Below, piece after piece: positions 1 to 7,221 of a DNA stretch of 7,944 nt (positions are counted from its first letter, which is position 1; each line of letters starts with the position of its first letter). Origin of the DNA: an uncultured beta proteobacterium (lineage in GTDB: Bacteria > Pseudomonadota > Gammaproteobacteria > Burkholderiales > Burkholderiaceae_B); contig CAIYCP010000389.1 in the NCBI GenBank assembly GCA_903924715.1, positions 1 through 7,944 of the forward strand, written 5' to 3'. The translations under genes were made by a program, and so were the position numbers. The notes beneath the pieces were generated by a model. It ran no database searches. It was not told the origin of the DNA and saw only the letters and a list, made by a program, of their open reading frames with translations.

Positions 1-638
1 ACACGTTTTACATCATCGGTACGGTTGCCGGTCCTCATCCTTACCCCATGATGGTGCGAAATTTTCACTCAGTGATCGGCAAAGAGTCGATTGAGCAAAT
101 GCCGTTGTATGCAGGTAAGCAACCCGACTATGTGCTGGCTTGCGTAGGTGGTGGTTCGAACGCCATGGGTATTTTTCATCCCTACATCCCCTATGAGCAG
201 ACCAAGTTGATTGGTGTTGAAGCCGCTGGAGAAGGTGTTGAAAGCGGTAAGCACTCTGCCACACTCACTGCTGGCAAGGTCGGCGTGTTGCACGGCAACC
301 GTACCTATGTGTTGCAAGACGAGAACGGCCAGGTAGCTGAAACGCATTCGGTGTCAGCTGGCCTTGACTACCCAGGTGTGGGCCCTGAGCATGCCTGGCT
401 GAAAGATAGCGGTCGTGCCTCGTATGTCAGCGTCACCGATGATGAAGCGCTCAAGTATTTTCATCATTGCTGCCGCATCGAAGGCATCATTCCTGCGCTC
501 GAGACGTCTCATGCGTTGGCGTATGCGGCCAAATTGGCACCGACGCTGTCTAAAGACAAGGTGATCCTGATCAATTTGTCAGGTCGTGGAGACAAAGATA
601 TCAACACTGTGGCGCAACGCGCTGGCATGGTGCTTTAA
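1..638 (+). CDS. trpB: Tryptophan synthase beta subunit, 3' part (partial at window start)
   Basis: This is the C-terminal 211 residues of the PLP enzyme that joins indole and L-serine to make tryptophan in the cytoplasmic alpha2-beta2 complex. The reading frame is open from base 3, so the gene begins before the window. The family is usually about 400 residues, so a little under half is missing, including the PLP-binding lysine. Visible hallmarks, numbered in the fragment, are the phosphate-binding loop GGGSNAMG (49-56), HSVSAGLDYPGVGPEHAW (115-132), the active-site segment EGIIPALETSHA (160-171) and LSGRGDKD (192-199), whose serine contacts the PLP ring nitrogen. The stop codon lies 14 bases before trpA, as expected for one operon. 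Identity is near certain; nothing in the visible part looks broken. Confidence 0.97.
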   Translation, partial: TFYIIGTVAGPHPYPMMVRNFHSVIGKESIEQMPLYAGKQPDYVLACVGGGSNAMGIFHPYIPYEQTKLIGVEAAGEGVESGKHSATLTAGKVGVLHGNRTYVLQDENGQVAETHSVSAGLDYPGVGPEHAWLKDSGRASYVSVTDDEALKYFHHCCRIEGIIPALETSHALAYAAKLAPTLSKDKVILINLSGRGDKDINTVAQRAGMVL

Positions 639-652
639 AGGTAAATAGACGG

Positions 653-1525
653 ATGAATCAACCTCTAGATCGCATCGCTGCAGCTTTTGCGCGTGCTGCA
701 GAACAAAAGCGAGCTGCACTGATCCCGTATATCGCGGCGGGCAATCCCTTGCCTGCAACGACCGTTCCTTTGATGCACGCCTTGGTTAAAGCGGGTGCTG
801 ATGTGATCGAGCTTGGGATTCCGTTTTCGGATCCGATGGCCGATGGGCCGGTGATTCAACGTGCCGCCGAGCATGCGATTGCTCAGGGTGTGGGCTTGCG
901 CCACGTGCTGGCCATGGTGGCTGAGTTCAGAACCACGGATCAACAGACGCCGATTGTATTGATGGGCTATGCCAATCCGATCGAAAATATGGGTCAAAAA
1001 CAGTTCGCTGAACAAGCACAGGCAGCAGGAATCGATGGCTTGTTAACGGTCGACTATCCTCCTGAAGAAATCGACGAGTTTGTGCAACTGCTTGAACAAC
1101 ACCATATTGCGCCGATCTTTTTGCTGGCACCTACGTCTACTGAAACGCGAATTCGTGCCGTTGGAAAAATTGCGCGTGGTTATGTCTATTACGTTTCTCT
1201 GAACGGTGTCACGGGTGCGGGCAATCTGGATACGACCGATGTTGCAACGCGCTTAAAAGGGATTCGCAAACATGTGTCACTGCCGGTCGGCGTAGGCTTT
1301 GGCATTAGCGACGCGCCAAGCGCGCAACGCATTAGCCTGGTAGCCGATGCGGTCGTGATTGGTAGCAAGTTGATTGATACCATGACAAAGGCTTGTGCAG
1401 GTTTGCCTGATGAGCAACAGTCGCAGGCTGCGATTGATGCAGGTGCGAACTGGCTTGCCGGAATCCGTCAGGCAATGGATGTCGCGCGCGCTGAGAGTGC
1501 CTCAGTGAATGGAAAATCAGTATGA
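653..1525 (+). CDS. trpA: Tryptophan synthase alpha subunit
   Basis: This TIM-barrel enzyme cleaves indole-3-glycerol phosphate to indole and glyceraldehyde-3-phosphate and passes indole through a tunnel to TrpB. It has 290 residues, slightly longer than the roughly 268 of the enteric enzyme. The catalytic acids are E53 in IELGIPFSDPMADGP and D64 in the same segment. Y179 aligns with the conserved active-site tyrosine, the mobile loop GVTGAG is at 185-190, and the phosphate is held by GFGIS (215-219) and IGS (236-238). The ATG start has an AAAGG Shine-Dalgarno-like sequence at 637-641, about 11 bases upstream and overlapping the end of trpB. The stop overlaps the accD start in ATGA, pointing to translational coupling. 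All key residues are present. Confidence 0.97.
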   Translation: MNQPLDRIAAAFARAAEQKRAALIPYIAAGNPLPATTVPLMHALVKAGADVIELGIPFSDPMADGPVIQRAAEHAIAQGVGLRHVLAMVAEFRTTDQQTPIVLMGYANPIENMGQKQFAEQAQAAGIDGLLTVDYPPEEIDEFVQLLEQHHIAPIFLLAPTSTETRIRAVGKIARGYVYYVSLNGVTGAGNLDTTDVATRLKGIRKHVSLPVGVGFGISDAPSAQRISLVADAVVIGSKLIDTMTKACAGLPDEQQSQAAIDAGANWLAGIRQAMDVARAESASVNGKSV

Positions 1526-2406
1526 GTTGGCTAGGTAAATTATTACCACCGCGTATTAACAAAACGGTTAATACCACCTCAACGCCTCCGAAGCGGGTGC
1601 CCGAGGGTGTTTGGCTGAAGTGTCCAGCCTGCGAAGCGGTTCTATATAACGAAGATCTCGCGGCTAATTTGCACGTTTGCCCTAAGTGCGACCACCACAT
1701 GCGCTTAGGTGCGCGGGCGCGTATCGAATCGTTGCTCGATATCGAAGGACGTGTCGAGATCGGCTCAAACACGCGCTCAATGGATCCGCTTAAGTTTAAA
1801 GACTCGCGCAAGTATCCTGAACGCGTGCAAGAAGCTGTTCGTCAAACGGGCGAAACCGATGCGTTGATTGTCACAAGTGGCAGTATTCACAGCGTGCCCT
1901 GCGTCTTGGCATGTTTTGAGTTTGAGTTTATGGGCGGCTCGATGGGGTCGGTGGTGGGCGAACGCTTTGTGCAAGGCGTTAAGGCGGCGATCGCACAAAA
2001 GGTCCCCTTCATTTGTGTGGCCGCTTCAGGCGGTGCACGCATGCAAGAAAGCTTGTTTTCGTTGATGCAAATGGCAAAAACAAATGCCATGCTCACGCGC
2101 TTGTCTGACGCGAAATTACCCTTTATCAGTGTGCTAACGGATCCCACCATGGGTGGTGTTTCAGCCAGCTTTGCGTTTATGGGTGATGTGGTGATTGGCG
2201 AACCCAAAGCCCTAATTGGTTTTGCAGGACCACGCGTGATCGAACAAACAGTGCGCGAAAAACTCCCAGAGGGTTTTCAGCGCTCAGAATTTTTGCAACA
2301 AAAAGGCGCGATCGATATGGTGCTTGATCGTCGCCAGTTGCGCGAAGAGTTGGCCCGCTTGATGGCGATTATGACCAATCAAGGGGTCGATGCGGTCATC
2401 ACCTAG
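1522..2406 (+). CDS. accD: Acetyl-CoA carboxylase carboxyltransferase subunit beta
   Basis: AccD pairs with AccA to move the carboxyl group from biotin on AccB to acetyl-CoA, forming malonyl-CoA, the committed step of fatty acid synthesis. The 294-residue protein has the N-terminal four-cysteine zinc ribbon, C34-x2-C37-x15-C53-x2-C56, ending in CPKCDHHMR. The crotonase-like carboxyltransferase fold follows, with GGSMGS (138-143), the oxyanion-hole segment AASGGARMQES (167-177), GGVSAS (211-216) and GFAGPRVIEQTVREKLPEGF (233-252). The start overlaps the trpA stop by 4 bases, with a weak GGA about 8 bases upstream. trpB-trpA-accD is a common proteobacterial arrangement. Its 3' end overlaps the last 8 bases of the convergent oxidoreductase gene, and the folC gene that follows accD in many relatives is absent here. 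Confidence 0.97.
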   Translation: MSWLGKLLPPRINKTVNTTSTPPKRVPEGVWLKCPACEAVLYNEDLAANLHVCPKCDHHMRLGARARIESLLDIEGRVEIGSNTRSMDPLKFKDSRKYPERVQEAVRQTGETDALIVTSGSIHSVPCVLACFEFEFMGGSMGSVVGERFVQGVKAAIAQKVPFICVAASGGARMQESLFSLMQMAKTNAMLTRLSDAKLPFISVLTDPTMGGVSASFAFMGDVVIGEPKALIGFAGPRVIEQTVREKLPEGFQRSEFLQQKGAIDMVLDRRQLREELARLMAIMTNQGVDAVIT

Positions 2407-3940
2407 ACAAGTGGGTGCTCAGTGTTTGCACCACGCCCTGCGTTCGTAGGCTAACTAATTGTTGCGCGACGGCAGTGATCAGATCAGTATCGTCTTTTAA
2501 ATCACTAAAAATTTGTTGTAACCCGATCAACGCTTGTACCTGTTGTCGTGCCAGATGGGTGGGTGTTTGATCAGTACCTTTCAAAACCGCTGCCTCGGCA
2601 TGCCTTAACGTTGTCTGCAGTACGTTGGCCAGGGGATCCTGAATTTTATACTTGTTGCCCAAGGCGTCAGTGCCACCTAGATACTGTATCCACGCCGCCA
2701 AGCCTAGCGCCAGTTTGGGATAGAGACGTTGATGCGTCTGACAATATCGAATTGTATTGAGCCAGCGTTGAGGAATCTTTTGCGAGCCGTCCATGGCAAT
2801 TTGTTGTGTGCGGTGGGCCAGGGCGCGGTTGGTAAAGCGAACGAGTAGGCTCTGTCGATACGCTGCGAGATCCAAGCTTGGTAGTTCGGGTAGTGTGGGC
2901 TCGATTTCTTCGCACATCAAGGCGTCTAAAAACGCAACGAGTTCAGGTTGCGACATCGCTTGATCGACAGTGAGCCATCCAGCTAAAGAACCCAGATATG
3001 CAATCGCAGAGTGTGTTCCGTTCACCATCCGTAATTTAAGCGTTTCCCAAGCAGCAGCAGACTCTACAAACTGGGCACCACCAAGCGCCCAAGCGGGCCG
3101 CTCTCGTACAAACTTATCTTCAATGATCCATTGATTAAACGTTTCAGCGATCACGGGCCAGGCATCGCGCAAACCCAGCGTGGCATCGATATTTGTACGA
3201 TCCGCTTCCGTTGTTCGTGGCACGATTCGATCAACCATTGAGTTTGGAAAGGTACATCGCGCTTCGATCCATTGCGCCAGAGCGGGATCTATTTTTTGCG
3301 CAAAGTCTAGGACCAGCCTGGATAACACGTGTCCGTTCGAGGGCAAGTTATCGAGCGACATCAGCGTTAAGGGAAGGCCGTGTGTGAGATAGCGTTGTTG
3401 CAAACCGCGTACGATGAAGCCGATTGCGCTGCGTGGCGTCTGGGTGTGGTCCAGATCATGCACGATGTCTGGATGCTCCCATTGCAAGGTGCCCTGGGCA
3501 GGATTGTGACAATAGCCCTTTTCTGTCACCGTGAGACTCACAATACGTGTATCGACGGCGGCAATCAGTCGAATCACTTTACCTGGGTCTTCGGGTGCAA
3601 CCAAGACTTGGCTCAGGCACCCTATCACTTGCAGTTGTTGTCGCGCTTCTCCGCTAGCTGAGGTGTGACGCAAGGAGAGCGTGTAAAGACCGTCTTGCTC
3701 GAGCAGCGCGTCGCGTGTGTCGGGTTGTCGCAACGAGACGCCAACAATCCCCCAACGTAGATCGAAGTGAGCATGAAGCGTGACTTCATTGATCGCAGCC
3801 ATATGAGCCCGAACAAAAGCTCCCAAACCCAAGTGAACGATTCCAGTTTTGAGTTTCTCGCGCGGATACGCGTAGCGTGCAACCGTTTTTGGCAATGCCT
3901 CAAGCGTTCTGGGATGCAACCTGTCAGGCACGTGCTTCAT
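2399..3940 (-). CDS. uxuB: D-mannonate oxidoreductase / fructuronate reductase (UxuB-type, polyol long-chain dehydrogenase family)
   Basis: This 513-residue NAD-dependent enzyme likely interconverts D-fructuronate and D-mannonate. Residues are counted from the ATG at 3940. The N-terminal nucleotide fold has HLGLGAFVRAH (36-46). TVTEKGYC (137-144) matches UxuB, whereas mannitol dehydrogenases tend to have TEGGY. N198 lies in SLDN, the family signature FPNSMVDRIVPRT spans 231-243, and the catalytic set is K302, N307 and H310 in KLRMVNGTH. IAMDGSQKIPQRWL, later in the protein, also matches E. coli UxuB. It follows manD directly, so the two steps are adjacent. The start is uncertain: an in-frame GTG at 3952 would add four residues, and neither start has a good ribosome binding site. 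V43 replaces the usual histidine of the FHRAH motif. A broader polyol dehydrogenase role is possible but less likely in this context. Confidence 0.87.
   Translation of the reverse strand: MKHVPDRLHPRTLEALPKTVARYAYPREKLKTGIVHLGLGAFVRAHMAAINEVTLHAHFDLRWGIVGVSLRQPDTRDALLEQDGLYTLSLRHTSASGEARQQLQVIGCLSQVLVAPEDPGKVIRLIAAVDTRIVSLTVTEKGYCHNPAQGTLQWEHPDIVHDLDHTQTPRSAIGFIVRGLQQRYLTHGLPLTLMSLDNLPSNGHVLSRLVLDFAQKIDPALAQWIEARCTFPNSMVDRIVPRTTEADRTNIDATLGLRDAWPVIAETFNQWIIEDKFVRERPAWALGGAQFVESAAAWETLKLRMVNGTHSAIAYLGSLAGWLTVDQAMSQPELVAFLDALMCEEIEPTLPELPSLDLAAYRQSLLVRFTNRALAHRTQQIAMDGSQKIPQRWLNTIRYCQTHQRLYPKLALGLAAWIQYLGGTDALGNKYKIQDPLANVLQTTLRHAEAAVLKGTDQTPTHLARQQVQALIGLQQIFSDLKDDTDLITAVAQQLVSLRTQGVVQTLSTHLSR
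2411..2434. terminator. Imperfect hairpin just after accD, possible weak terminator
   Basis: Four bases past the accD stop, GTGGGTGC (2411-2418) can pair with GCACCAC (2428-2434) around a 9-base loop, giving a 7-bp stem with one bulged G. No T-run follows on either strand, and the hairpin sits inside the 3' coding end of the convergent oxidoreductase gene. It is the only candidate terminator structure I found next to the accD stop. A factor-independent terminator is therefore doubtful, and the pairing could be chance. Confidence 0.2.
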
Positions 3941-3967
3941 AGGAGATTGCACTTAAACAGGCGGTGC

Positions 3968-5179
3968 CTACCAGTTCCAGAGTGTACCGTCGTGCTGCTG
4001 TCGATTGACGGGCAGGTAGGCGCGTTGATAGGGGTACTTTTTTGCAATTGTTTCATCAACATCGACGCCATGACCTGGTACATCGCCCGGATACATAAAC
4101 CCCTCTTTAAATGTGTAGGCATGCGGAAACACAGCGTCCGTTTCATCCGTATGCTTCATATACTCTTGAATGCCAAAGTTCGGAACCCACAGGTCAAAGT
4201 GAAGCGCTGCACCCATGCAGACTGGTGATAAATCGGTGGCGCCGTGCGACCCCGTGCGTACCTGATAGAGCGCCGCCAAATCTGCGATTCGCCGTAAATG
4301 ACTAATGCCACCCGCATGCACGACCGTGGTCCGGATGAAGTCTATCAACTGATTTTCGATCAGGTCTTTGCAATCCCAGATCGTATTAAAAATTTCACCA
4401 ACGGCTAACGGAGTTGTAGTGTGTTGTCGAATGAGTTTAAAGGCCTCTTGATTTTCAGCGGGTGTTGCGTCTTCCATCCAAAATAGGCGATAAGGTTCTA
4501 GATCTTTACCTAAGCGCGCAGCTTCAATAGGCGTGAGGCGATGGTGTACATCATGAAGTAAGTGATGATCCCAGCCAAGTTTTTCTCGAATCGCTGCAAA
4601 AAGTTTTGGTGTGTGGCGCAGATACTTTTCGGTTGACCAATCATGTTCAGAAGGAAGGTCAGCATCGGCGGGTTCATAAAACATGGTGCCGCGTCCGACG
4701 CCATACACTTTATCGATACCCGGCACGCCGCTTTGCGCGCGAATGGCTTTGTAGCCCATATCGGCATAACGCAACACTTCGTCAACCGTGTGTTCGATGT
4801 CAGAACCATTTGCGTGGCCGTAGACCATCACGCCCGTGCGACTTTTTCCGCCGAGTAGTTGATAAAGAGGCAAGCCAGCCGCTTTTGCTTTGATGTCCCA
4901 GAGCGCTGTATCGACTGCTGCGATCGCCGTCATGGTGATCGGACCACGTCGCCAGTAGGCACCACGATATAGATATTGCCAGATGTCTTCGATTTGATGC
5001 GGATCGCGTCCGATCAAACAAGGAATGACGTGGTCTTGTAAATAACTTGCCACGGACAGTTCGCGACCATTCAGTGTGGCATCGCCGATCCCGGTTAATC
5101 CTTCATCAGTTTCTATTTTTAGCGTGACAAAATTTCGACCTGGGCTGCAAACGATGATTCGGGCAGAGGTGATTTTCAT
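3968..5179 (-). CDS. manD: D-mannonate dehydratase, enolase superfamily (ManD/RspA type)
   Basis: This 403-residue enzyme is predicted to dehydrate D-mannonate to 2-keto-3-deoxy-D-gluconate with Mg2+. It begins with the enolase-superfamily capping domain, including CSPGRNFVTLKIETDEG and DATLNGRELSVASYLQDH, followed by the barrel. Metal ligands fall at the family positions D210, E236 (FWMED) and E262 (VGEIF). The ManD catalytic residues R147, Y159 and H212 (LHDVHHR) are all present, as is H312 in TGSHGATD. The C terminus DGTLWNW is typical of this subgroup. Length and residue numbering match characterised ManD almost exactly. It starts 2 bases after the dctM stop, with only a weak GGGA upstream, which suggests translational coupling. 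Some close family members act poorly on mannonate or prefer D-gluconate, so the substrate is inferred from the neighbouring uxuB. Confidence 0.92.
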   Translation of the reverse strand: MKITSARIIVCSPGRNFVTLKIETDEGLTGIGDATLNGRELSVASYLQDHVIPCLIGRDPHQIEDIWQYLYRGAYWRRGPITMTAIAAVDTALWDIKAKAAGLPLYQLLGGKSRTGVMVYGHANGSDIEHTVDEVLRYADMGYKAIRAQSGVPGIDKVYGVGRGTMFYEPADADLPSEHDWSTEKYLRHTPKLFAAIREKLGWDHHLLHDVHHRLTPIEAARLGKDLEPYRLFWMEDATPAENQEAFKLIRQHTTTPLAVGEIFNTIWDCKDLIENQLIDFIRTTVVHAGGISHLRRIADLAALYQVRTGSHGATDLSPVCMGAALHFDLWVPNFGIQEYMKHTDETDAVFPHAYTFKEGFMYPGDVPGHGVDVDETIAKKYPYQRAYLPVNRQQHDGTLWNW

Positions 5180-5181
5180 GG

Positions 5182-6588
5182 CTATTTACTAATCCCAAGT
5201 TGTTGCGGTAGCCAGAGTGTGATGGCAGGTATGTAGGTAATGGCGATCAGCGCAAACATCAGGGGTACGAGCCAGGGCAAGATCGCCATGGTGGTACGTT
5301 CAACTGAAAGTTTAGCGATACGTGCCAAAACAAAAAGCACCATGCCCAGCGGTGGGTGCAGCAAGCCAATCATCAGATTGAGTGTAATGATTAAGCCGAA
5401 ATGAATGGGATCAATGCCCAACAGCAATACGATTGGCAAGAGAATTGGCACCAGGATTGTGATGGCGGCAATCGTATCAATAAAACATCCTACGAAGAGA
5501 ATCATCAGATTGGCGAGTAGCAAGAACACCCATTTTTCCTGGGTGATCGACATAATCCAGGTGGTCAACGCTTGAGCCGCTTGCGTTGTGGTTAAAAGCC
5601 AAGCAAAAATTGAGGCGGCGGTTACGATAAACAAGACTGAAGCAGTGGTTTCAATCGTATCGAAACTCGCCTTGATCAGATTGCGCAAATTCATTGAACG
5701 ATAGCGAACTAAACCTAAAAACAAGGCCCAGATCACGGCTGCGACTGCAGCTTCGGTGGGCGTAAACCAACCCATGGTCATGCCGCCAATCAAAATGACG
5801 GGTGTCATGAGTGCCATCACGGCTGAGAAATTAAATTTCCAATCAAGTACTAACAAGACAGCAAAGGCGATGCCAGCAGAAACGTTGGGGGAAAGGCCAT
5901 AGCCTGTCATTGACCAGATCGCAAGGGGAAACGCGAGGACGATCAAGATTTCAAGGCAGGCCCCACCTAGCCGTTTCCACTCGAAGGGGACGTCACCGCC
6001 CCATTTATTTTTGCGTGCGAAATAAGCAACCGTTAGCATCATCATCGCGGTCATGAATAGCCCCGGTAAGATACCTGCGATAAACAGGGCGCCGATCGAG
6101 ACGTTTGCCATCATGCCGTAAATCACAAAAGGCAGTGAGGGTGGGATGATGGGACCTAAGGTGGCGGATGCTGCCGTCACACCAACGGCAAACTCTGTGT
6201 CGTAGCCATGATCTTGCATCGCTTTGATTTCAATCGAGCCTAGACCCGCGGCATCAGCGATTGCCGTGCCCGACATCCCTGAAAAAATAACGGAGCCAAT
6301 AATATTGACATGCCCCAGCCCACCGCGCATCCAGCCCACAAGCGCTACTGCAAAATCGTAGATGCGGCCTGTAATACCCGCGATATTCATGAGGTTGCCC
6401 GCAAGAATAAAAAAGGGCACTGCAAGTAAGGGAAATGATTCAACACCAGAAATCATGCGTTGTGCGACTACGATGTCTGGCACAGAGCCTGATACCAGAA
6501 TGTAGAGCAGTGAGGACCCCGCCATCGCAACGGCAACAGGCAAACCTAAAATCATGAAAGCTAGAAAAGCCGTGGTCAGTATCAACAT
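5182..6588 (-). CDS. dctM: TRAP transporter large permease (DctM family)
   Basis: This 468-residue inner-membrane protein is the main transport subunit of a TRAP importer, which uses a cation gradient (usually Na+) to bring in an organic acid delivered by the periplasmic binding protein. It is almost entirely hydrophobic. Clear DctM hallmarks are GMSGTAIADAAGLGSIEIKAM (104-124 region), ASATLGPIIPPSLPFVIYG (140-158), GWFTPTEAAVAAV (273-285) and the C-terminal HPPLGMVLFVLARIAK (411-426). Compared with the usual 425-430 residues it has about 40 extra between residues 215 and 260, forming two probable additional membrane segments before TPVILIGG. It begins 17 bases after the dctQ stop, with a weak GGA 8 bases before the ATG. 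The symbol denotes the family; the substrate is probably a hexuronate or hexonate, judging by the adjoining enzymes. Confidence 0.94.
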   Translation of the reverse strand: MLILTTAFLAFMILGLPVAVAMAGSSLLYILVSGSVPDIVVAQRMISGVESFPLLAVPFFILAGNLMNIAGITGRIYDFAVALVGWMRGGLGHVNIIGSVIFSGMSGTAIADAAGLGSIEIKAMQDHGYDTEFAVGVTAASATLGPIIPPSLPFVIYGMMANVSIGALFIAGILPGLFMTAMMMLTVAYFARKNKWGGDVPFEWKRLGGACLEILIVLAFPLAIWSMTGYGLSPNVSAGIAFAVLLVLDWKFNFSAVMALMTPVILIGGMTMGWFTPTEAAVAAVIWALFLGLVRYRSMNLRNLIKASFDTIETTASVLFIVTAASIFAWLLTTTQAAQALTTWIMSITQEKWVFLLLANLMILFVGCFIDTIAAITILVPILLPIVLLLGIDPIHFGLIITLNLMIGLLHPPLGMVLFVLARIAKLSVERTTMAILPWLVPLMFALIAITYIPAITLWLPQQLGISK

Positions 6589-6605
6589 GAGGTGAATCCG
6601 AGTGA

Positions 6606-7217
6606 TCAGTCGTAGGCTTCAGGGCGTGTCAGGGCAGAGTAGCCTTGGCGCCAGTGCAGAAAGGTTGTTTGTATCGATCGCAGTGCCATCAAAAACATAC
6701 CCGAGAAGGCAAGCCAGTACACATGACTTTTATTCCATTGAATCGTCGTCATGGGTTCGTTATTCACGGCGAGCGCGTACGATGCAAATAACCACGAGAC
6801 GTAGCAGAAAAAAGTTATCTGTAATAGATCAACAAGCACGGAGCACAGTTTGCCCAAATGCGTAGGCAGATATCTGTAGATAAAATTGACTTGAATGTGC
6901 CGACTGCGCCGCACGCAGGCTGCCGAGCCAATAAATACGACGACGATGAGGCAATAGACGGCAAGTTCTTCTGTCCAAGAGACTGAGTCGTTCAAAATAT
7001 ATCGAGTAATAAATTGAACACAGACAAGGATGGTCATGAGCCAAAAAAAGACGAGGCTCAGCCAGTCTTCAAATGCATAGCCTTTGAGCGAAACGGTTTG
7101 ATGATCGGCCTCTGCAAAGCTCGCCACGATCTCGTCCGCAGACGAAGCCGTGGGCACTTTGTGTGCAGACGAGGCGCTCGTTGGCTGCGCCGCGGGAGTG
7201 TGAGACGTGGTGGCCAT
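6606..7217 (-). CDS. dctQ: TRAP transporter small permease (DctQ family)
   Basis: This 203-residue membrane protein is the small, four-helix partner of the TRAP large permease. Hydrophobic segments lie at about 53-72, 86-104, 123-150 and 164-182. Between the first two, FITRYILNDSVSWTEELAVY is the typical DctQ pattern, and RRSRHIQVNFI follows the second. I chose the ATG at 7217 because it lies 4 bases after the binding-protein stop. The frame stays open further upstream to a TTG at 7322, but that would overlap about 100 coding bases of the preceding gene. Even with this start, about 50 polar residues rich in Ala, Ser and Thr precede the first helix, longer than usual. The gene sits between dctP and dctM, as in most three-gene TRAP systems. 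The ribosome site is weak (AAAAGA). Confidence 0.92.
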   Translation of the reverse strand: MATTSHTPAAQPTSASSAHKVPTASSADEIVASFAEADHQTVSLKGYAFEDWLSLVFFWLMTILVCVQFITRYILNDSVSWTEELAVYCLIVVVFIGSAACVRRSRHIQVNFIYRYLPTHLGKLCSVLVDLLQITFFCYVSWLFASYALAVNNEPMTTIQWNKSHVYWLAFSGMFLMALRSIQTTFLHWRQGYSALTRPEAYD

Positions 7218-7221
7218 TCTT

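Noticed and set aside
1332..1811. 159-codon open frame on the - strand across the trpA/accD junction
   Set aside because: It lies fully opposite two well-conserved genes and has no recognisable domain; it is a shadow frame.
2399..3940. Calling the oxidoreductase mannitol 2-dehydrogenase
   Set aside because: The TEKGYC motif and the later IAMDGSQK segment fit UxuB better, and the adjacent manD supplies the matching next step.
3767..4228. 153-codon open frame on the + strand across the uxuB/manD junction
   Set aside because: It is antisense to two clear enzymes; its product is Cys/His/Arg-rich without family motifs.
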